This document shows, piece by piece, positions 28,067 to 37,219 of a stretch of DNA of 57,305 bases. A program made the position numbers and the translations under genes. Source of the stretch: Photorhabdus bodei. GTDB taxonomy: Bacteria; Pseudomonadota; Gammaproteobacteria; Enterobacterales; Enterobacteriaceae. The DNA is taken from NCBI RefSeq assembly GCF_003287735.1, contig NZ_NSCM01000028.1, positions 1 to 57,305 of the forward strand, read 5' to 3'. Every line of letters begins with the position of its first letter. Positions within the stretch are counted from its first letter, which is position 1. The notes beneath the pieces were generated by a model. It made no database searches and was not told the DNA's origin. It saw nothing but the letters and a program-made list of their open reading frames with translations.

Positions 28067-28193
28067 TATACCCGTCATCTTTCAAGTTGCCTCTTTGTTG
28101 GCTGCACTCGCTCACCCCGGTCACATAGTTATCTATGCTCCCGGGGATTCACTCCCTTGCCGTCGCGATGCATCTTGAAATCCATAGGGTATA
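28067..28193 (-). repeat. MITE-like palindromic repeat, copy 5, in the 5' region of lectin 3
   Basis: A full copy in minus orientation. Removing it and one TA joins GACTATTTA to GTGAATCTAAAAAATTATTTTTAACGAGG, which restores the leader seen before lectin 1 (CCTATTTTTTGAATCTAAAAAATT...). This shows a clean insertion with TA duplication, 35 bases before the start codon. Confidence 0.9.
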
Positions 28194-28228
28194 GTGAATC
28201 TAAAAAATTATTTTTAACGAGGATATAT

Positions 28229-29344
28229 ATGCAAGAAGAACCTATTAATATACCAAAGCCAGATAATGCCGAGTCACTTGCTGCAAATGAGATAGAAATC
28301 GAAAACGCACCAATCGCGTTGTCTGAAATTGTCTCAGTAGTAAACACCTCCGATGGACGGCTCGAAGTTTTTGGTGTGGGCACTGACAATGCCGTGTGGC
28401 ACAACAGACAAACGGCACCACACTCAGGCTCTTCCTGGTCCGGCTGGATCTCACTCAGCGGAAACGTAACCAGCAAACCTGTCGTTTATATCAATACAGA
28501 CGGTCGGCTAGAGGTATTCGCACGCGGCACCGATAATGCGCTCTGGCATATCTGGCAAACCGCCACCAATGCCGGTTGGTCAAACTGGCAATCTTTAGGG
28601 GGTACAATTACTAGTAACCCCGCGATATATGTCAACACCGATGGCCGGCTCGACGTCTTTGCACGTGGCACCGATAATGCACTTTGGCACATCTCACAAA
28701 CTGCCGCTCATTCCGGTCCGTGGTCGAGCTGGCAATCTTTGAACGGCGTGATCACCAGCAACCCGGCGGTTCATATCAACTCCGACGGCCGGCTTGAAGT
28801 CTTTGCGCGTGGTACCGATAACGCACTCTGGCACATCTGGCAAACCGCTCCTGATTCCAATCAGTGGTCAGGTTGGGATTCACTCGGTGGTGTAATCACT
28901 AGCGATCCTGTCGTCATCGGCACCGCTGATGGCCGGCTTGAAGTCTTTGTGCGCGGCTCCAATAACGCACTCTACCACATCTGGCAAACCATTCCCCATG
29001 GCGGCCCGTGGTCCAACTGGGCTTCGTTGAATGGCGTGATCACCAGTGCTCCTGCGGTGGTGAAGAACTCCGATGGCCGGCTTGAAGTTTTTGCACGCGG
29101 CACCAATAACGCGCTCTACCACATCTGGCAAACGGTTTCCCATTCCGGTCCGTGGTCTAACTGGGCCACGTTAAATGGCACGATCACCAGCGCGCCAACG
29201 GCAGTGGAAGACGCCGATGGTCGGCTTGAAGTTTTTGCGCGTGGCACCGATAACGCACTCTGGAACATCTGGCAAGCCACACCATCGTGGTCCGCTTGGG
29301 TATCCCTCAAAGGCAGCTTAATCGACGCTTCAGCAATCAAATAA
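28229..29344 (+). CDS. PLL-type seven-bladed beta-propeller lectin 3
   Basis: A 371-residue paralogue starting MQEEPINIPKP at 28229, with ACGAGG upstream. A longer frame from 28058 runs through the MITE and is rejected. All seven repeats are regular (DGRLEVFARGTDNALWHIWQT in several), making it the least degenerate of the four. Repeats 5 and 6 have LYHIWQT. The C-terminus is SLIDASAIK. Expected to fold as a seven-bladed propeller with up to seven inter-blade sugar sites (family knowledge). Confidence 0.93.
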   Translation: MQEEPINIPKPDNAESLAANEIEIENAPIALSEIVSVVNTSDGRLEVFGVGTDNAVWHNRQTAPHSGSSWSGWISLSGNVTSKPVVYINTDGRLEVFARGTDNALWHIWQTATNAGWSNWQSLGGTITSNPAIYVNTDGRLDVFARGTDNALWHISQTAAHSGPWSSWQSLNGVITSNPAVHINSDGRLEVFARGTDNALWHIWQTAPDSNQWSGWDSLGGVITSDPVVIGTADGRLEVFVRGSNNALYHIWQTIPHGGPWSNWASLNGVITSAPAVVKNSDGRLEVFARGTNNALYHIWQTVSHSGPWSNWATLNGTITSAPTAVEDADGRLEVFARGTDNALWNIWQATPSWSAWVSLKGSLIDASAIK

Positions 29345-29385
29345 TCTGGAATGAATCCAGCTTTGCACAGGACGAACGTCACCTT

Positions 29386-29433
29386 CTGGCCCGATACGTT
29401 AAGGAAAATATTCACTGTGCTTCATCGGGCCAG
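29386..29433 (+). terminator. Inverted repeat after lectin 3
   Basis: CTGGCCCGATACG and TTCATCGGGCCAG arms around a ~22-base centre. Same position and form as after the other lectins. Confidence 0.5.
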
Positions 29434-29996
29434 TGGTACCTAATTTGCCGGTAAAAATCTCATATTCGATACACAAACCTGGCATCGATTCGAGTTGGCA
29501 TATTATCGTTGATGACAAGGAGATATTTTGTCTATCTGAAACAGACTATTAGTCGAATATACCTGGAAGACAACTTCAAACAGAATAACCTCTTTTAGGT
29601 ACATGATTAAATCAGGATCTACGTTTCTCAATAGCCAGATTATGAATTTTGTGCTTTAATAATGATTCAATAAAATATTTTAAAAAAATTAAAAAAACAT
29701 GAAACAAATACATTTAAAATAGAAAACAGCGGGGACTTTAAAATGAAAAACAGTTTATTTTAAATTTATTCCACTTAAATAATTTCGTGCAAAACAATAT
29801 GTAATCACATAATGTGAGACTATATTTAATTAACATTTTACAAGTCAATAACTAACAAAAAAAACATCTACCCTTTATTTTATTAATAAAATTACATAGG
29901 AGACCAGTGAAAACATCAATATATAAATACGAATCCCTCTCTCATTAAATGATTATTTTCTAAATCCGAAAAATTATTTTTAAAGAGAATATACAT
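29434..29996 (+). promoter_or_regulatory. Long spacer upstream of lectin 4
   Basis: About 560 bases with no gene. It shares TATACCTGGAAGACAACTTCAAACAGAATAACC with the spacer after lectin 1, and a weaker version of the upstream block (GGGGACTTTAAAATGAAAAACAG, near 29730). Before the gene, TTTCTAAATCCGAAAAATTATTTTTAAAGAGAATATACAT matches the uninterrupted leader of lectin 1. Confidence 0.45.
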
Positions 29997-31127
29997 ATGA
30001 AAAAAGAACCTATTAAAATGCCAAATCCAGATAATACCGAAGCATATGTTGCAGGTGAAGTAGAAATCGAGAACTCTGCGATAGCGTTATCTGGAATTGT
30101 CTCAGTAGCAAACAATGCCGATAATCGGCTTGAGGTTTTCGGTGTAAGCACTGACAGCGCAGTGTGGCACAATTGGCAAACAGCACCGCTCCCAAACTCC
30201 TCCTGGGCAGGCTGGAACAAGTTTAACGGAGTAGTAACCAGCAAACCCGCCGTTCATCGTAATTCGGACGGTCGATTGGAAGTATTCGTACGTGGTACGG
30301 ATAATGCACTCTGGCACAACTGGCAGACCGCCGCTGATACCAATACTTGGTCAAGCTGGCAGCCGCTGTATGGAGGTATAACCAGCAACCCTGAGGTATG
30401 TCTCAACTCTGACGGCCGACTTGAAGTCTTTGCTCGCGGCACGGATAACGCGCTATGGCACATCTGGCAAACCGCAGCCCATACCAATTCGTGGTCAAAC
30501 TGGAAATCTCTGGGCGGCACGCTCACGAGTAACCCGGCTGCACATCTCAACGCCGATGGTCGGATTGAAGTCTTTGCTCGCGGTGCCGATAATGCCCTTT
30601 GGCACATTTGGCAAACGGCTGCTCACACTGATCAATGGTCAAATTGGCAGTCACTAAAAAGTGTAATCACTAGCGACCCAGTGGTCATCGACAACTGCGA
30701 TGGTCGGCTCGAAGTCTTTGCTCGCGGTGCCGATAGCACACTCCGGCACATTTCACAGATCGGTTCTGATTCCGTTTCATGGTCAAACTGGCAATGTTTG
30801 GATGGTGTGATCACTAGCGCCCCAGCGGCGGTGAAGAATATCTCTGGCCAGCTTGAAGTCTTTGCTCGCGGCGCTGATAACACGCTCTGGCGCACCTGGC
30901 AAACTTCCCATAACGGCCCGTGGTCTAACTGGAGCTCATTTACAGGCATTATCGCCAGTGCCCCAACGGTAGCGAAGAATTCAGACGGTCGGATCGAGGT
31001 CTTTGTGCTTGGCCTTGACAAAGCGCTCTGGCACCTCTGGCAAACAACTTCATCAACCACATCATCGTGGACCACCTGGGCTCTCATCGGTGGCATCACC
31101 TTGATCGACGCTTCTGTGATCAAATAA
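29997..31127 (+). CDS. PLL-type seven-bladed beta-propeller lectin 4
   Basis: A 376-residue paralogue with start and N-terminal tail like lectin 1 (MKKEPIKMPNPDNTEAYVAGE). It has seven repeats but is the most diverged: repeat 5 reads ADSTLRHISQIGSDSVSW, repeat 6 SGQLEVFARGADNTLWRTWQT, and repeat 7 SDGRIEVFVLGLDKALWHLWQT followed by a TTSSTTSSWTTW insertion. Different pocket residues suggest altered sugar preference (inference). AAAGAG lies upstream. No MITE in its leader. Confidence 0.92.
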   Translation: MKKEPIKMPNPDNTEAYVAGEVEIENSAIALSGIVSVANNADNRLEVFGVSTDSAVWHNWQTAPLPNSSWAGWNKFNGVVTSKPAVHRNSDGRLEVFVRGTDNALWHNWQTAADTNTWSSWQPLYGGITSNPEVCLNSDGRLEVFARGTDNALWHIWQTAAHTNSWSNWKSLGGTLTSNPAAHLNADGRIEVFARGADNALWHIWQTAAHTDQWSNWQSLKSVITSDPVVIDNCDGRLEVFARGADSTLRHISQIGSDSVSWSNWQCLDGVITSAPAAVKNISGQLEVFARGADNTLWRTWQTSHNGPWSNWSSFTGIIASAPTVAKNSDGRIEVFVLGLDKALWHLWQTTSSTTSSWTTWALIGGITLIDASVIK

Positions 31128-31167
31128 TCTGGAAGGAACCAACTTCTCACAAGACAAGCGTAATCTT

Positions 31168-31214
31168 CTGGCCCGATGCATTAAAAAAATATTCACTGTG
31201 CTGCATCGGGCCAG
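31168..31214 (+). terminator. Inverted repeat after lectin 4
   Basis: CTGGCCCGATGCA / TGCATCGGGCCAG, here a perfect 13-bp stem, with an A-rich loop. Best-preserved copy of the element found after all four lectins. Confidence 0.55.
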
Positions 31215-31319
31215 TGGTACTTAATTTGCTGGAGTTAACCCAATATTCGACATGTAAGCTCAATACGGGTTCAAACTCATGTATTATTGTTTATGACAAA
31301 GATATACTTTTGGTTGAAT

Positions 31320-31460
31320 ATACTTGGAAAACAATTCATTTATAATTTCTTATTTTTGAATTTCTGTATGTAAAAACTATATTTTAACCACGCATTTATA
31401 ATTGATTAACTCATCTATTATTACTGTCCCACTCAATTATCATCATCCAATGACAATGGT
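31320..31460 (+). repeat. Orphan copy of the lectin upstream block
   Basis: ACAATTCATTTATAATTTCTTATTTTTGAATTTCTGTATGTAAAAACTATAT at about 31331-31382 matches the block that precedes lectins 2 and 3, and the order of further motifs is similar. No lectin follows; an AbiE-type module on the opposite strand does. It is likely the relic of a lost fifth unit. Confidence 0.55.
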
Positions 31461-31514
31461 TTAAAAATAAATATATAGTGATACTTAAAGTGAATGTATA
31501 TCACGAATTATAAA

Positions 31515-32444
31515 CTAACCCAGCCACTCAGCCAGAGTTTTCTCTAGTTTATCCAACGCCTGAATATGTTTACCTTTTGGCATACAATCGAGATTGTGTA
31601 ACTTCCATTTTACCGCTGGTAAATGTTGAATTTGGCTTTCTGGGAATAAATGCCAATCCGGCTTGCCACTTTTGAAAGACATCAAAAAGTCAGAATCCTG
31701 CGAGGTAAATTGCTCCTTAAGTGCTGAAATCATCAATTCAGGTACGGAATTAAGATCTTCCAACAACACTTTGTTAAATGTCATTCCTCTGAATTCATTC
31801 ATATAAAGCTCAGAAATATCCTTCCATCGAGGATTAAGCACTTCAGACAACGGTCGAGGATGACTAAGTAAATTGGTAACAAATCCATTAAAGATAGAAC
31901 GATCCATCCCCTGCGTTTCAAGCAACATTTTGACGTCGAAAAGATCACGTGGATGCTGGCGATCTAACGCTGCACATAGCTTACCACCATAAAGATCAGC
32001 AATCGAAACGACCTGAATAGAGGCAAAACCAAATTCATCTTCCACAACTTCAACAACATCACGCCCTTGAGGTGGATACAGAGTACCGCGCGCAACCGGT
32101 GAGACTTCGATTTTTATCTGCGCCTCTTGAGAAGTAACAATAATACGCATTTCATTAGGATTATTTGTCTGTAGTGCTGCAAAAACCCCTACTTGTTGTT
32201 GGAGTAAAGCGACAATCCTAGTTAATGCCGTTCGAACATTGGGTAACGCTAGCTCCCTGCTTTCCAACGGTATATAAACCAGATCAATATCAACTGACAA
32301 ACGGGGAAAATCACGTACAAACAAATTAATCGCCGTCCCACCTTTCAACGCAAAACAGCTCTCTGTTGCTACCACAGGCAGTACACTCATCAACAACACA
32401 ACTTGTCGATAATATGGAGAATATTTATCCATGAGATAATCCAT
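31515..32444 (-). CDS. AbiEii/AbiGii-type nucleotidyltransferase toxin
   Basis: A 309-residue protein of the AbiEii toxin family (type IV toxin-antitoxin or abortive-infection nucleotidyltransferases). Motifs in order: FALKGGTAINLFVRDFPRLSVDIDLVY at ~32-58 (the GGTxxN and SxDxD nucleotidyltransferase signature), EVSPVARGT, and DLYGGKLCAALDRQHPRDLFDV at ~145-167. All catalytic acidic residues are present. It overlaps the upstream antitoxin gene by 20 bases, so the two are made together. Known relatives block growth on phage infection by modifying tRNA or other acceptors; the target here is unknown. Confidence 0.88.
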   Translation of the reverse strand: MDYLMDKYSPYYRQVVLLMSVLPVVATESCFALKGGTAINLFVRDFPRLSVDIDLVYIPLESRELALPNVRTALTRIVALLQQQVGVFAALQTNNPNEMRIIVTSQEAQIKIEVSPVARGTLYPPQGRDVVEVVEDEFGFASIQVVSIADLYGGKLCAALDRQHPRDLFDVKMLLETQGMDRSIFNGFVTNLLSHPRPLSEVLNPRWKDISELYMNEFRGMTFNKVLLEDLNSVPELMISALKEQFTSQDSDFLMSFKSGKPDWHLFPESQIQHLPAVKWKLHNLDCMPKGKHIQALDKLEKTLAEWLG

Positions 32445-33198
32445 TGTTCAAATACTGTTCCGGAACCGTAATCTGATACTGCTTATCCAACTTTCCTCCT
32501 AACACGACTTGACGCTTCCCTGCCCCTAAGTCAACTTTAGTTTTATCAACACGTTTAGCCCATGTGTGAGCATAATAATCGGTTAAAAAAAGATATAGAC
32601 GATTAGTTTGGATCGCATGACTGGAATGAAGAAGTATTTCCACTTTACGCGGGCTGAGATTAATCAAACCTTGGAAAAGCTCCGCAGCATGTTCAAAAGA
32701 AAACGATACAGGCACAGCATCTAAAACTTCGTAAGCAGCTAATTCAGGCGTGCTGGCTTTTAGCTGGTTTCCTTTGATTTCAACTTCTGTCAGGTATTTC
32801 TCATCAAGTAGGGATAACTTTTGGTTAGAAAGCAAAAACCAGTCAATATCAGGAAATTCTTTAAACCATTTAGGCAACGCAGCTTTGTCTTCCACATAGA
32901 GCCAGATCTTTTGCTGATTTAACTGTAGATAATGAGAACGGCCTTGGTACGCCAGACTGGTAAGTCCCGCTAAATGAACCGGGATAGAAAGCTGATTTTG
33001 CAGACATTGCACAGCATCACTCCACTCAGGCTCACGTCCTGTTCGTACATACACCCCGGCTCGCAATTTTTGCAGCCAGTTGCTATTCATATACTTATTC
33101 GCCAAAGAGGGGCTGATGCTGTGCTTTGTTAGCCAAGATTGCAACACTAAGGAGCCCGGCGTAGTGTTTTGCAAAAGCCAGTTTAATTTTGATGACAT
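32425..33198 (-). CDS. AbiEi-type antitoxin / transcriptional repressor
   Basis: A 257-residue partner of the AbiEii-type toxin. The N-terminal winged-helix part has LLQNTTPGSLVLQSWLTKHSISPSLANKYMNSNWLQKL and GVYVRTG. The central antitoxin domain has VHLAGLTSLAYQGRSHYL, and the C-terminal part YAHTWAKRVDKTKVDLGAGKRQVVLGGKLDKQYQITVP. AbiEi proteins repress their own operon by binding inverted repeats upstream (family knowledge). Gene order antitoxin-toxin with overlap is typical. Confidence 0.85.
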   Translation of the reverse strand: MSSKLNWLLQNTTPGSLVLQSWLTKHSISPSLANKYMNSNWLQKLRAGVYVRTGREPEWSDAVQCLQNQLSIPVHLAGLTSLAYQGRSHYLQLNQQKIWLYVEDKAALPKWFKEFPDIDWFLLSNQKLSLLDEKYLTEVEIKGNQLKASTPELAAYEVLDAVPVSFSFEHAAELFQGLINLSPRKVEILLHSSHAIQTNRLYLFLTDYYAHTWAKRVDKTKVDLGAGKRQVVLGGKLDKQYQITVPEQYLNNGLSHG

Positions 33199-33294
33199 AG
33201 ATTCACCCTTGGTGTAACAATATTACAAATAGTAAACCACTGGTTGCTGAGGTGTCAATTTTTTGAGCAGTCATCTCATCGATAATATCGTTGT

Positions 33295-33378
33295 ATTAGA
33301 AAGCAAAAGCCAGTCAACATTGGGAAATTCTTTCAACCACTTCGGCAACGCAGCTTTATCTTCTACACACAGCCAAAT
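33295..33378 (-). pseudogene. Fragment of a second AbiEi-type antitoxin gene
   Basis: About 84 bases repeat positions ~32826-32910 of the intact antitoxin with roughly 10-12 differences. In the minus strand they encode the same KEFPxxDWxLLSN stretch. It is too short to function. It sits directly between the antitoxin gene and mutS. Confidence 0.75.
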
Positions 33379-33500
33379 TAACCAGACCAAAATTACAACT
33401 AAATTTGCGAATTGCTTCCAGATTTTACTTGTGTAAGTTTAAAGCTTGGTGCGATACCATAACGAAAGAATTGATTCACAAACTTAACTAAGACCACTGC

Positions 33501-36056
33501 ATGATTAATACAGAAACCTTCGACACTCACACGCCCATGATGCAGCAATATCTCCGTCTTAAAGCGCAGCACCCTGATATTCTGCTGTTTTATAGAATGG
33601 GAGATTTCTATGAGCTGTTTTATGACGATGCCAAAAAAGCGGCAAAATTGCTGGATATTTCCCTGACCAAACGAGGTCAATCAGCCGGCAATCCTATCCC
33701 TATGGCAGGTGTGCCACATCATGCAGTGGAAAACTATTTAGCTAAGCTGGTTCAATTAGGTGAATCGGTCGCTATATGTGAACAAATTGGCGATCCCGCC
33801 ACTAGCAAAGGCCCGGTTGAACGTAAAGTCGTCCGCATCGTTACCCCCGGCACCGTGACAGATGAAGCACTATTACAGGAACGGCAAGATAACCTGCTGG
33901 CGGCTATTTGGTACGATAATCAAGGGTTTGGTTATGCCACACTGGATGTAACATCTGGCCGCTTCCAAATATCTGAAATGGCAGAGCTGGAAACGATAGC
34001 CGCTGAATTGCAACGTAGCCGCCCTGTTGAATTGCTCTATCCTGAAAGTTTTGAGCATATGGCTCTAATTGAAAATTTTCATGGCCTGCGCCGTCGCCCT
34101 TTATGGGAATTTGAACTGGATACCGCAAAACAGCAATTGAACCTACAATTTGGTACCCGTGATCTCGTCGGTTTTGGTGTGGAAAAAGCAGCTCTCGCTC
34201 TGCGTGCCGCTGGTTGCCTGTTGCAATACGTCAAAGATACTCAACGCACGGCGCTGCCACATATCCGTGGCATTACGATGGAACGTCAGCAAGATACGGT
34301 TATTATGGATGCCGCAACCCGCCGTAATCTGGAACTGACACAAAACCTGTCTGGCAGTACAGATAATACGCTCGCTTCTGTCCTTGATCTATGTGTTACC
34401 CCAATGGGTAGCCGAATGTTGAAACGCTGGTTGCATGCGCCTGTCAGGGACCGCCAGATATTAGAAAATCGTCAACAAGCTATCTCTACCTTGCAGGAGA
34501 TTGGGTTGGAGTTGCAGCCATTTTTGCTACAGATAGGTGATCTCGAACGTGTGCTAGCACGCTTGGCTCTACGCTCTGCTCGGCCAAGGGATCTGGCAAG
34601 AATGCGTCATGCATTCCAGCAATTACCGGATATCCATCAAGTTATGGACTCCTCAGATTCCCCTTATATCAAGCAATTGCAGAAAAATATCGGCAGGTTT
34701 GATGAATTACAGGAATTGCTTGAAAAAGCGATTGTAGAAACACCTCCGGTATTAGTTCGGGATGGTGGCGTAATCGCACCGGGTTATAACAGTGAACTGG
34801 ATGAGTGGCGCACACTGGCTGATGGTGCCAGTAACTATCTGGAACAACTGGAAATCCGTGAACGAGAAAAGCTGGGTCTTGATACTCTGAAAGTCGGCTT
34901 TAATGGTGTTCATGGCTACTATATTCAAGTCAGCCGAGGGCAGAGCCATCTGGTGCCAATTCACTATGTCCGCCGCCAGACACTGAAAAATGCTGAGCGT
35001 TATATCATCCCCGAGCTAAAAGAATATGAAGATAAAGTTCTGACCTCTAAAGGGAAATCTCTGGCAATAGAGAAAGCGCTTTACGAAGAATTATTCGATC
35101 TGCTGCTGCCTCATTTGGCCAAATTACAAACCAGCGCCGAAGCACTAGCTGAACTTGATGTATTGGCAAATCTGGCAGAACGCGCTGAAACCCTGAATTA
35201 TGTTTGCCCAACATTGAGCGATAAACCGGGAATTCAAATCACCGGTGGTCGTCATCCGGTTGTTGAGCAAGTTCTGAGTGAACCATTTATCTCAAACCCA
35301 CTCTCTTTATCTTCACAGCGGCGTCTGCTGATTATTACCGGTCCAAATATGGGCGGTAAAAGTACCTATATGCGTCAGGCGGCACTTATTACACTTCTGG
35401 CCTATATCGGTAGCTTTGTACCGGCTGAAAAAGCGGTCATCGGCCCGGTTGATCGTATATTTACCCGTGTGGGGGCTTCCGATGATCTGGCATCCGGCCG
35501 TTCAACCTTCATGGTCGAAATGACCGAAACCGCCAATATCTTGCACAATGCGACAGAGCAAAGTTTGGTATTGATGGATGAGATTGGCAGAGGGACATCA
35601 ACCTACGATGGACTTTCTCTGGCATGGGCATGTGCAGAAAATCTGGCAAACCGCATTAAAGCAATGACTCTGTTTGCTACTCACTATTTTGAGCTGACCA
35701 CGTTGCCAGAAAAACTTGAAGGCGTGGTTAATATTCATCTCGATGCGGTAGAGCATGGAGATACCATCGCATTTATGCACAGCGTGCAAGAGGGTGCAGC
35801 CAGTAAGAGTTACGGGTTGGCAGTTGCTTCTCTCGCTGGCGTTCCACGTGAAGTGATTAAACGAGCTCGCCAGAAACTTAAAGAGCTGGAATCGCTATCC
35901 AACCATGCAACAGCAAGTCATGTCGATACACCACAACTTGCACTACTAACAGAAGAGACATCACCGGCGATTGAAGCATTGGAAAATCTCAATCCAGACT
36001 CACTGACTCCGCGTCAAGCATTGGAATGGATTTATCGGCTAAAAGATATGGTGTAA
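33501..36056 (+). CDS. mutS: DNA mismatch repair protein MutS
   Basis: An 851-residue MutS that finds mismatches and recruits MutL. The mismatch-reading Phe36-x-Glu38 is in [18 protein letters not shown]. The connector and lever domains follow, with [25 protein letters not shown] and [20 protein letters not shown] typical of the clamp. The ATPase has Walker [28 protein letters not shown] and Walker [17 protein letters not shown], then ATHYFELT. The C-terminal tail with [12 protein letters not shown] is complete. It stands next to the hypervariable mutS-rpoS interval known from other enterobacteria. miaE follows after 4 bases. Confidence 0.97.
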   Translation: MINTETFDTHTPMMQQYLRLKAQHPDILLFYRMGDFYELFYDDAKKAAKLLDISLTKRGQSAGNPIPMAGVPHHAVENYLAKLVQLGESVAICEQIGDPATSKGPVERKVVRIVTPGTVTDEALLQERQDNLLAAIWYDNQGFGYATLDVTSGRFQISEMAELETIAAELQRSRPVELLYPESFEHMALIENFHGLRRRPLWEFELDTAKQQLNLQFGTRDLVGFGVEKAALALRAAGCLLQYVKDTQRTALPHIRGITMERQQDTVIMDAATRRNLELTQNLSGSTDNTLASVLDLCVTPMGSRMLKRWLHAPVRDRQILENRQQAISTLQEIGLELQPFLLQIGDLERVLARLALRSARPRDLARMRHAFQQLPDIHQVMDSSDSPYIKQLQKNIGRFDELQELLEKAIVETPPVLVRDGGVIAPGYNSELDEWRTLADGASNYLEQLEIREREKLGLDTLKVGFNGVHGYYIQVSRGQSHLVPIHYVRRQTLKNAERYIIPELKEYEDKVLTSKGKSLAIEKALYEELFDLLLPHLAKLQTSAEALAELDVLANLAERAETLNYVCPTLSDKPGIQITGGRHPVVEQVLSEPFISNPLSLSSQRRLLIITGPNMGGKSTYMRQAALITLLAYIGSFVPAEKAVIGPVDRIFTRVGASDDLASGRSTFMVEMTETANILHNATEQSLVLMDEIGRGTSTYDGLSLAWACAENLANRIKAMTLFATHYFELTTLPEKLEGVVNIHLDAVEHGDTIAFMHSVQEGAASKSYGLAVASLAGVPREVIKRARQKLKELESLSNHATASHVDTPQLALLTEETSPAIEALENLNPDSLTPRQALEWIYRLKDMV

Positions 36057-36060
36057 GAAC

Positions 36061-36822
36061 ATGTTTGACAAAAGCCTCTTACAACCGATATACCATTTTT
36101 TGCAATGTGAAACCCCGGATTTGTGGGTAGATAGAGCAAAACAGCCTGAAAATTTACCTGTGCTTTTACGGGATCATCTGTTATGCGAGCTGAAAGCAGC
36201 ACAGAGCGCTATGTTTTTGATCCGCAAGTATGCCGTAGATCAGCGAAGTGAGGATACACTTCTGGCATGGTTTAAACCTTATGAAGATTTTGCTTACAAG
36301 AAAGTTGGCGATCTCAATTCATTAAGAGGTCAAAACCAAGCGACCAAACAGATCACCGCCAAAGCTAATTCACCCTATAGCCAGGATCTGATTGATAAAA
36401 TGGTATTGCTGATTAAAGAAGAGCTACATCACTTCTATCAAGTGCTGGAGATCATGGACGCACGCGATATCAGCTATGAAAGTATCACTGCCAGCCGTTA
36501 TGCTAAAGGCATGCTTAGCCATATCACCAACCATGAACCTTATACATTGGTGGATAAGCTAATTATCGGCGCTTATATTGAGGCGCGTTCTTGTGAACGT
36601 TTCGCCAAGCTGGCCCCTCATTTGGATGAAGATCTGAGGAAATTTTATATCTCGCTGCTACGCTCTGAAGCACGTCACTACCAAGACTATCTTTCACTAG
36701 CGCAATCTATTGCTAATGAAGATATTACCGAACGGGTAAACTATTTTGGCCGTGTTGAAGCTGAATTGATTCAAAATCCAGATAGCGATTTTAAATTTCA
36801 CAGTGGCATTCCTGTAATTTGA
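36061..36822 (+). CDS. miaE: tRNA-(ms2io6A37) hydroxylase MiaE
   Basis: A 253-residue non-heme diiron monooxygenase that hydroxylates the isopentenyl group of ms2i6A37 in tRNA. The ferritin-like core is visible: HLLCELKAAQSAMFLIRKYA (~39-58), IKEELHHFYQVLEIM (~119-133), IIGAYIEARSCERFAKLAPHL (~160-180) and LRSEARHYQDYLSLA, which supply the Glu and His iron ligands. It follows mutS at 4 bases, so it is probably cotranscribed. Terminator-like hairpins come just after. Confidence 0.9.
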   Translation: MFDKSLLQPIYHFLQCETPDLWVDRAKQPENLPVLLRDHLLCELKAAQSAMFLIRKYAVDQRSEDTLLAWFKPYEDFAYKKVGDLNSLRGQNQATKQITAKANSPYSQDLIDKMVLLIKEELHHFYQVLEIMDARDISYESITASRYAKGMLSHITNHEPYTLVDKLIIGAYIEARSCERFAKLAPHLDEDLRKFYISLLRSEARHYQDYLSLAQSIANEDITERVNYFGRVEAELIQNPDSDFKFHSGIPVI

Positions 36823-36847
36823 ACTGAATGTAGATTGATTAACAAAA

Positions 36848-36873
36848 GAAAGGTGAGCTTATACTCACCTTTC
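36848..36873. terminator. Hairpin after miaE
   Basis: A perfect 10-bp stem GAAAGGTGAG/CTCACCTTTC with a 6-base loop. No U-run follows, so alone it may act as a stabiliser; a second hairpin with a U-run lies 12 bases on. Confidence 0.5.
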
Positions 36874-36884
36874 AAATCGATGAC

Positions 36885-36918
36885 AAACCTCGTTCAAAAT
36901 AACGGGGTTTATTTTTCC
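36885..36918 (+). terminator. Rho-independent terminator of mutS-miaE
   Basis: Stem AAACCTCGTT/AACGGGGTTT (one G-T pair) with a 6-base loop, followed by ATTTTTCCTTTT. Clear intrinsic terminator. Confidence 0.8.
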
Positions 36919-37219
36919 TTTTAAAAATGTTCAGACCCCTTTTCCCCATTAGGTTAATTTGATTAACCACGAATGCGCTATTGTAAGCCATAAAAATAAC
37001 CAGACTTAAATGGTGAGTTTTTTATTAATTTATTCTATCCAATTGTACTGATAACGATACATGCCATTTTAATACTACTATATGAAATGTAAAAAAATTT
37101 CATATCGATAAAGTTACATATTTAAACATAATAAACATATAAGTTTTGATATAACTTAATTTATTAAATAATGCTATATATACCCAGTAACATAGATTTA
37201 CATTTATTAAGGAAATAAT
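36919..37219 (+). other. AT-rich upstream region of the toxin-like gene
   Basis: About 300 bases, strongly AT-rich, with no gene. It must contain the promoter of the gene at 37220. No LexA-type box (CTGTN8ACAG) was noticed. Confidence 0.4.

Noticed and set aside
28058..28228. N-terminal extension of lectin 3 upstream of 28229
   Set aside because: The extra 57 codons read through MITE copy 5. The other lectins start at the position equivalent to 28229, which has its own Shine-Dalgarno.
25061..30607. Many open frames on the minus strand of the lectin genes
   Set aside because: They arise from the repeated codon pattern of the propeller repeats and give low-complexity repeated peptides (such as SALSVPRAKTSSRPS) without start signals.
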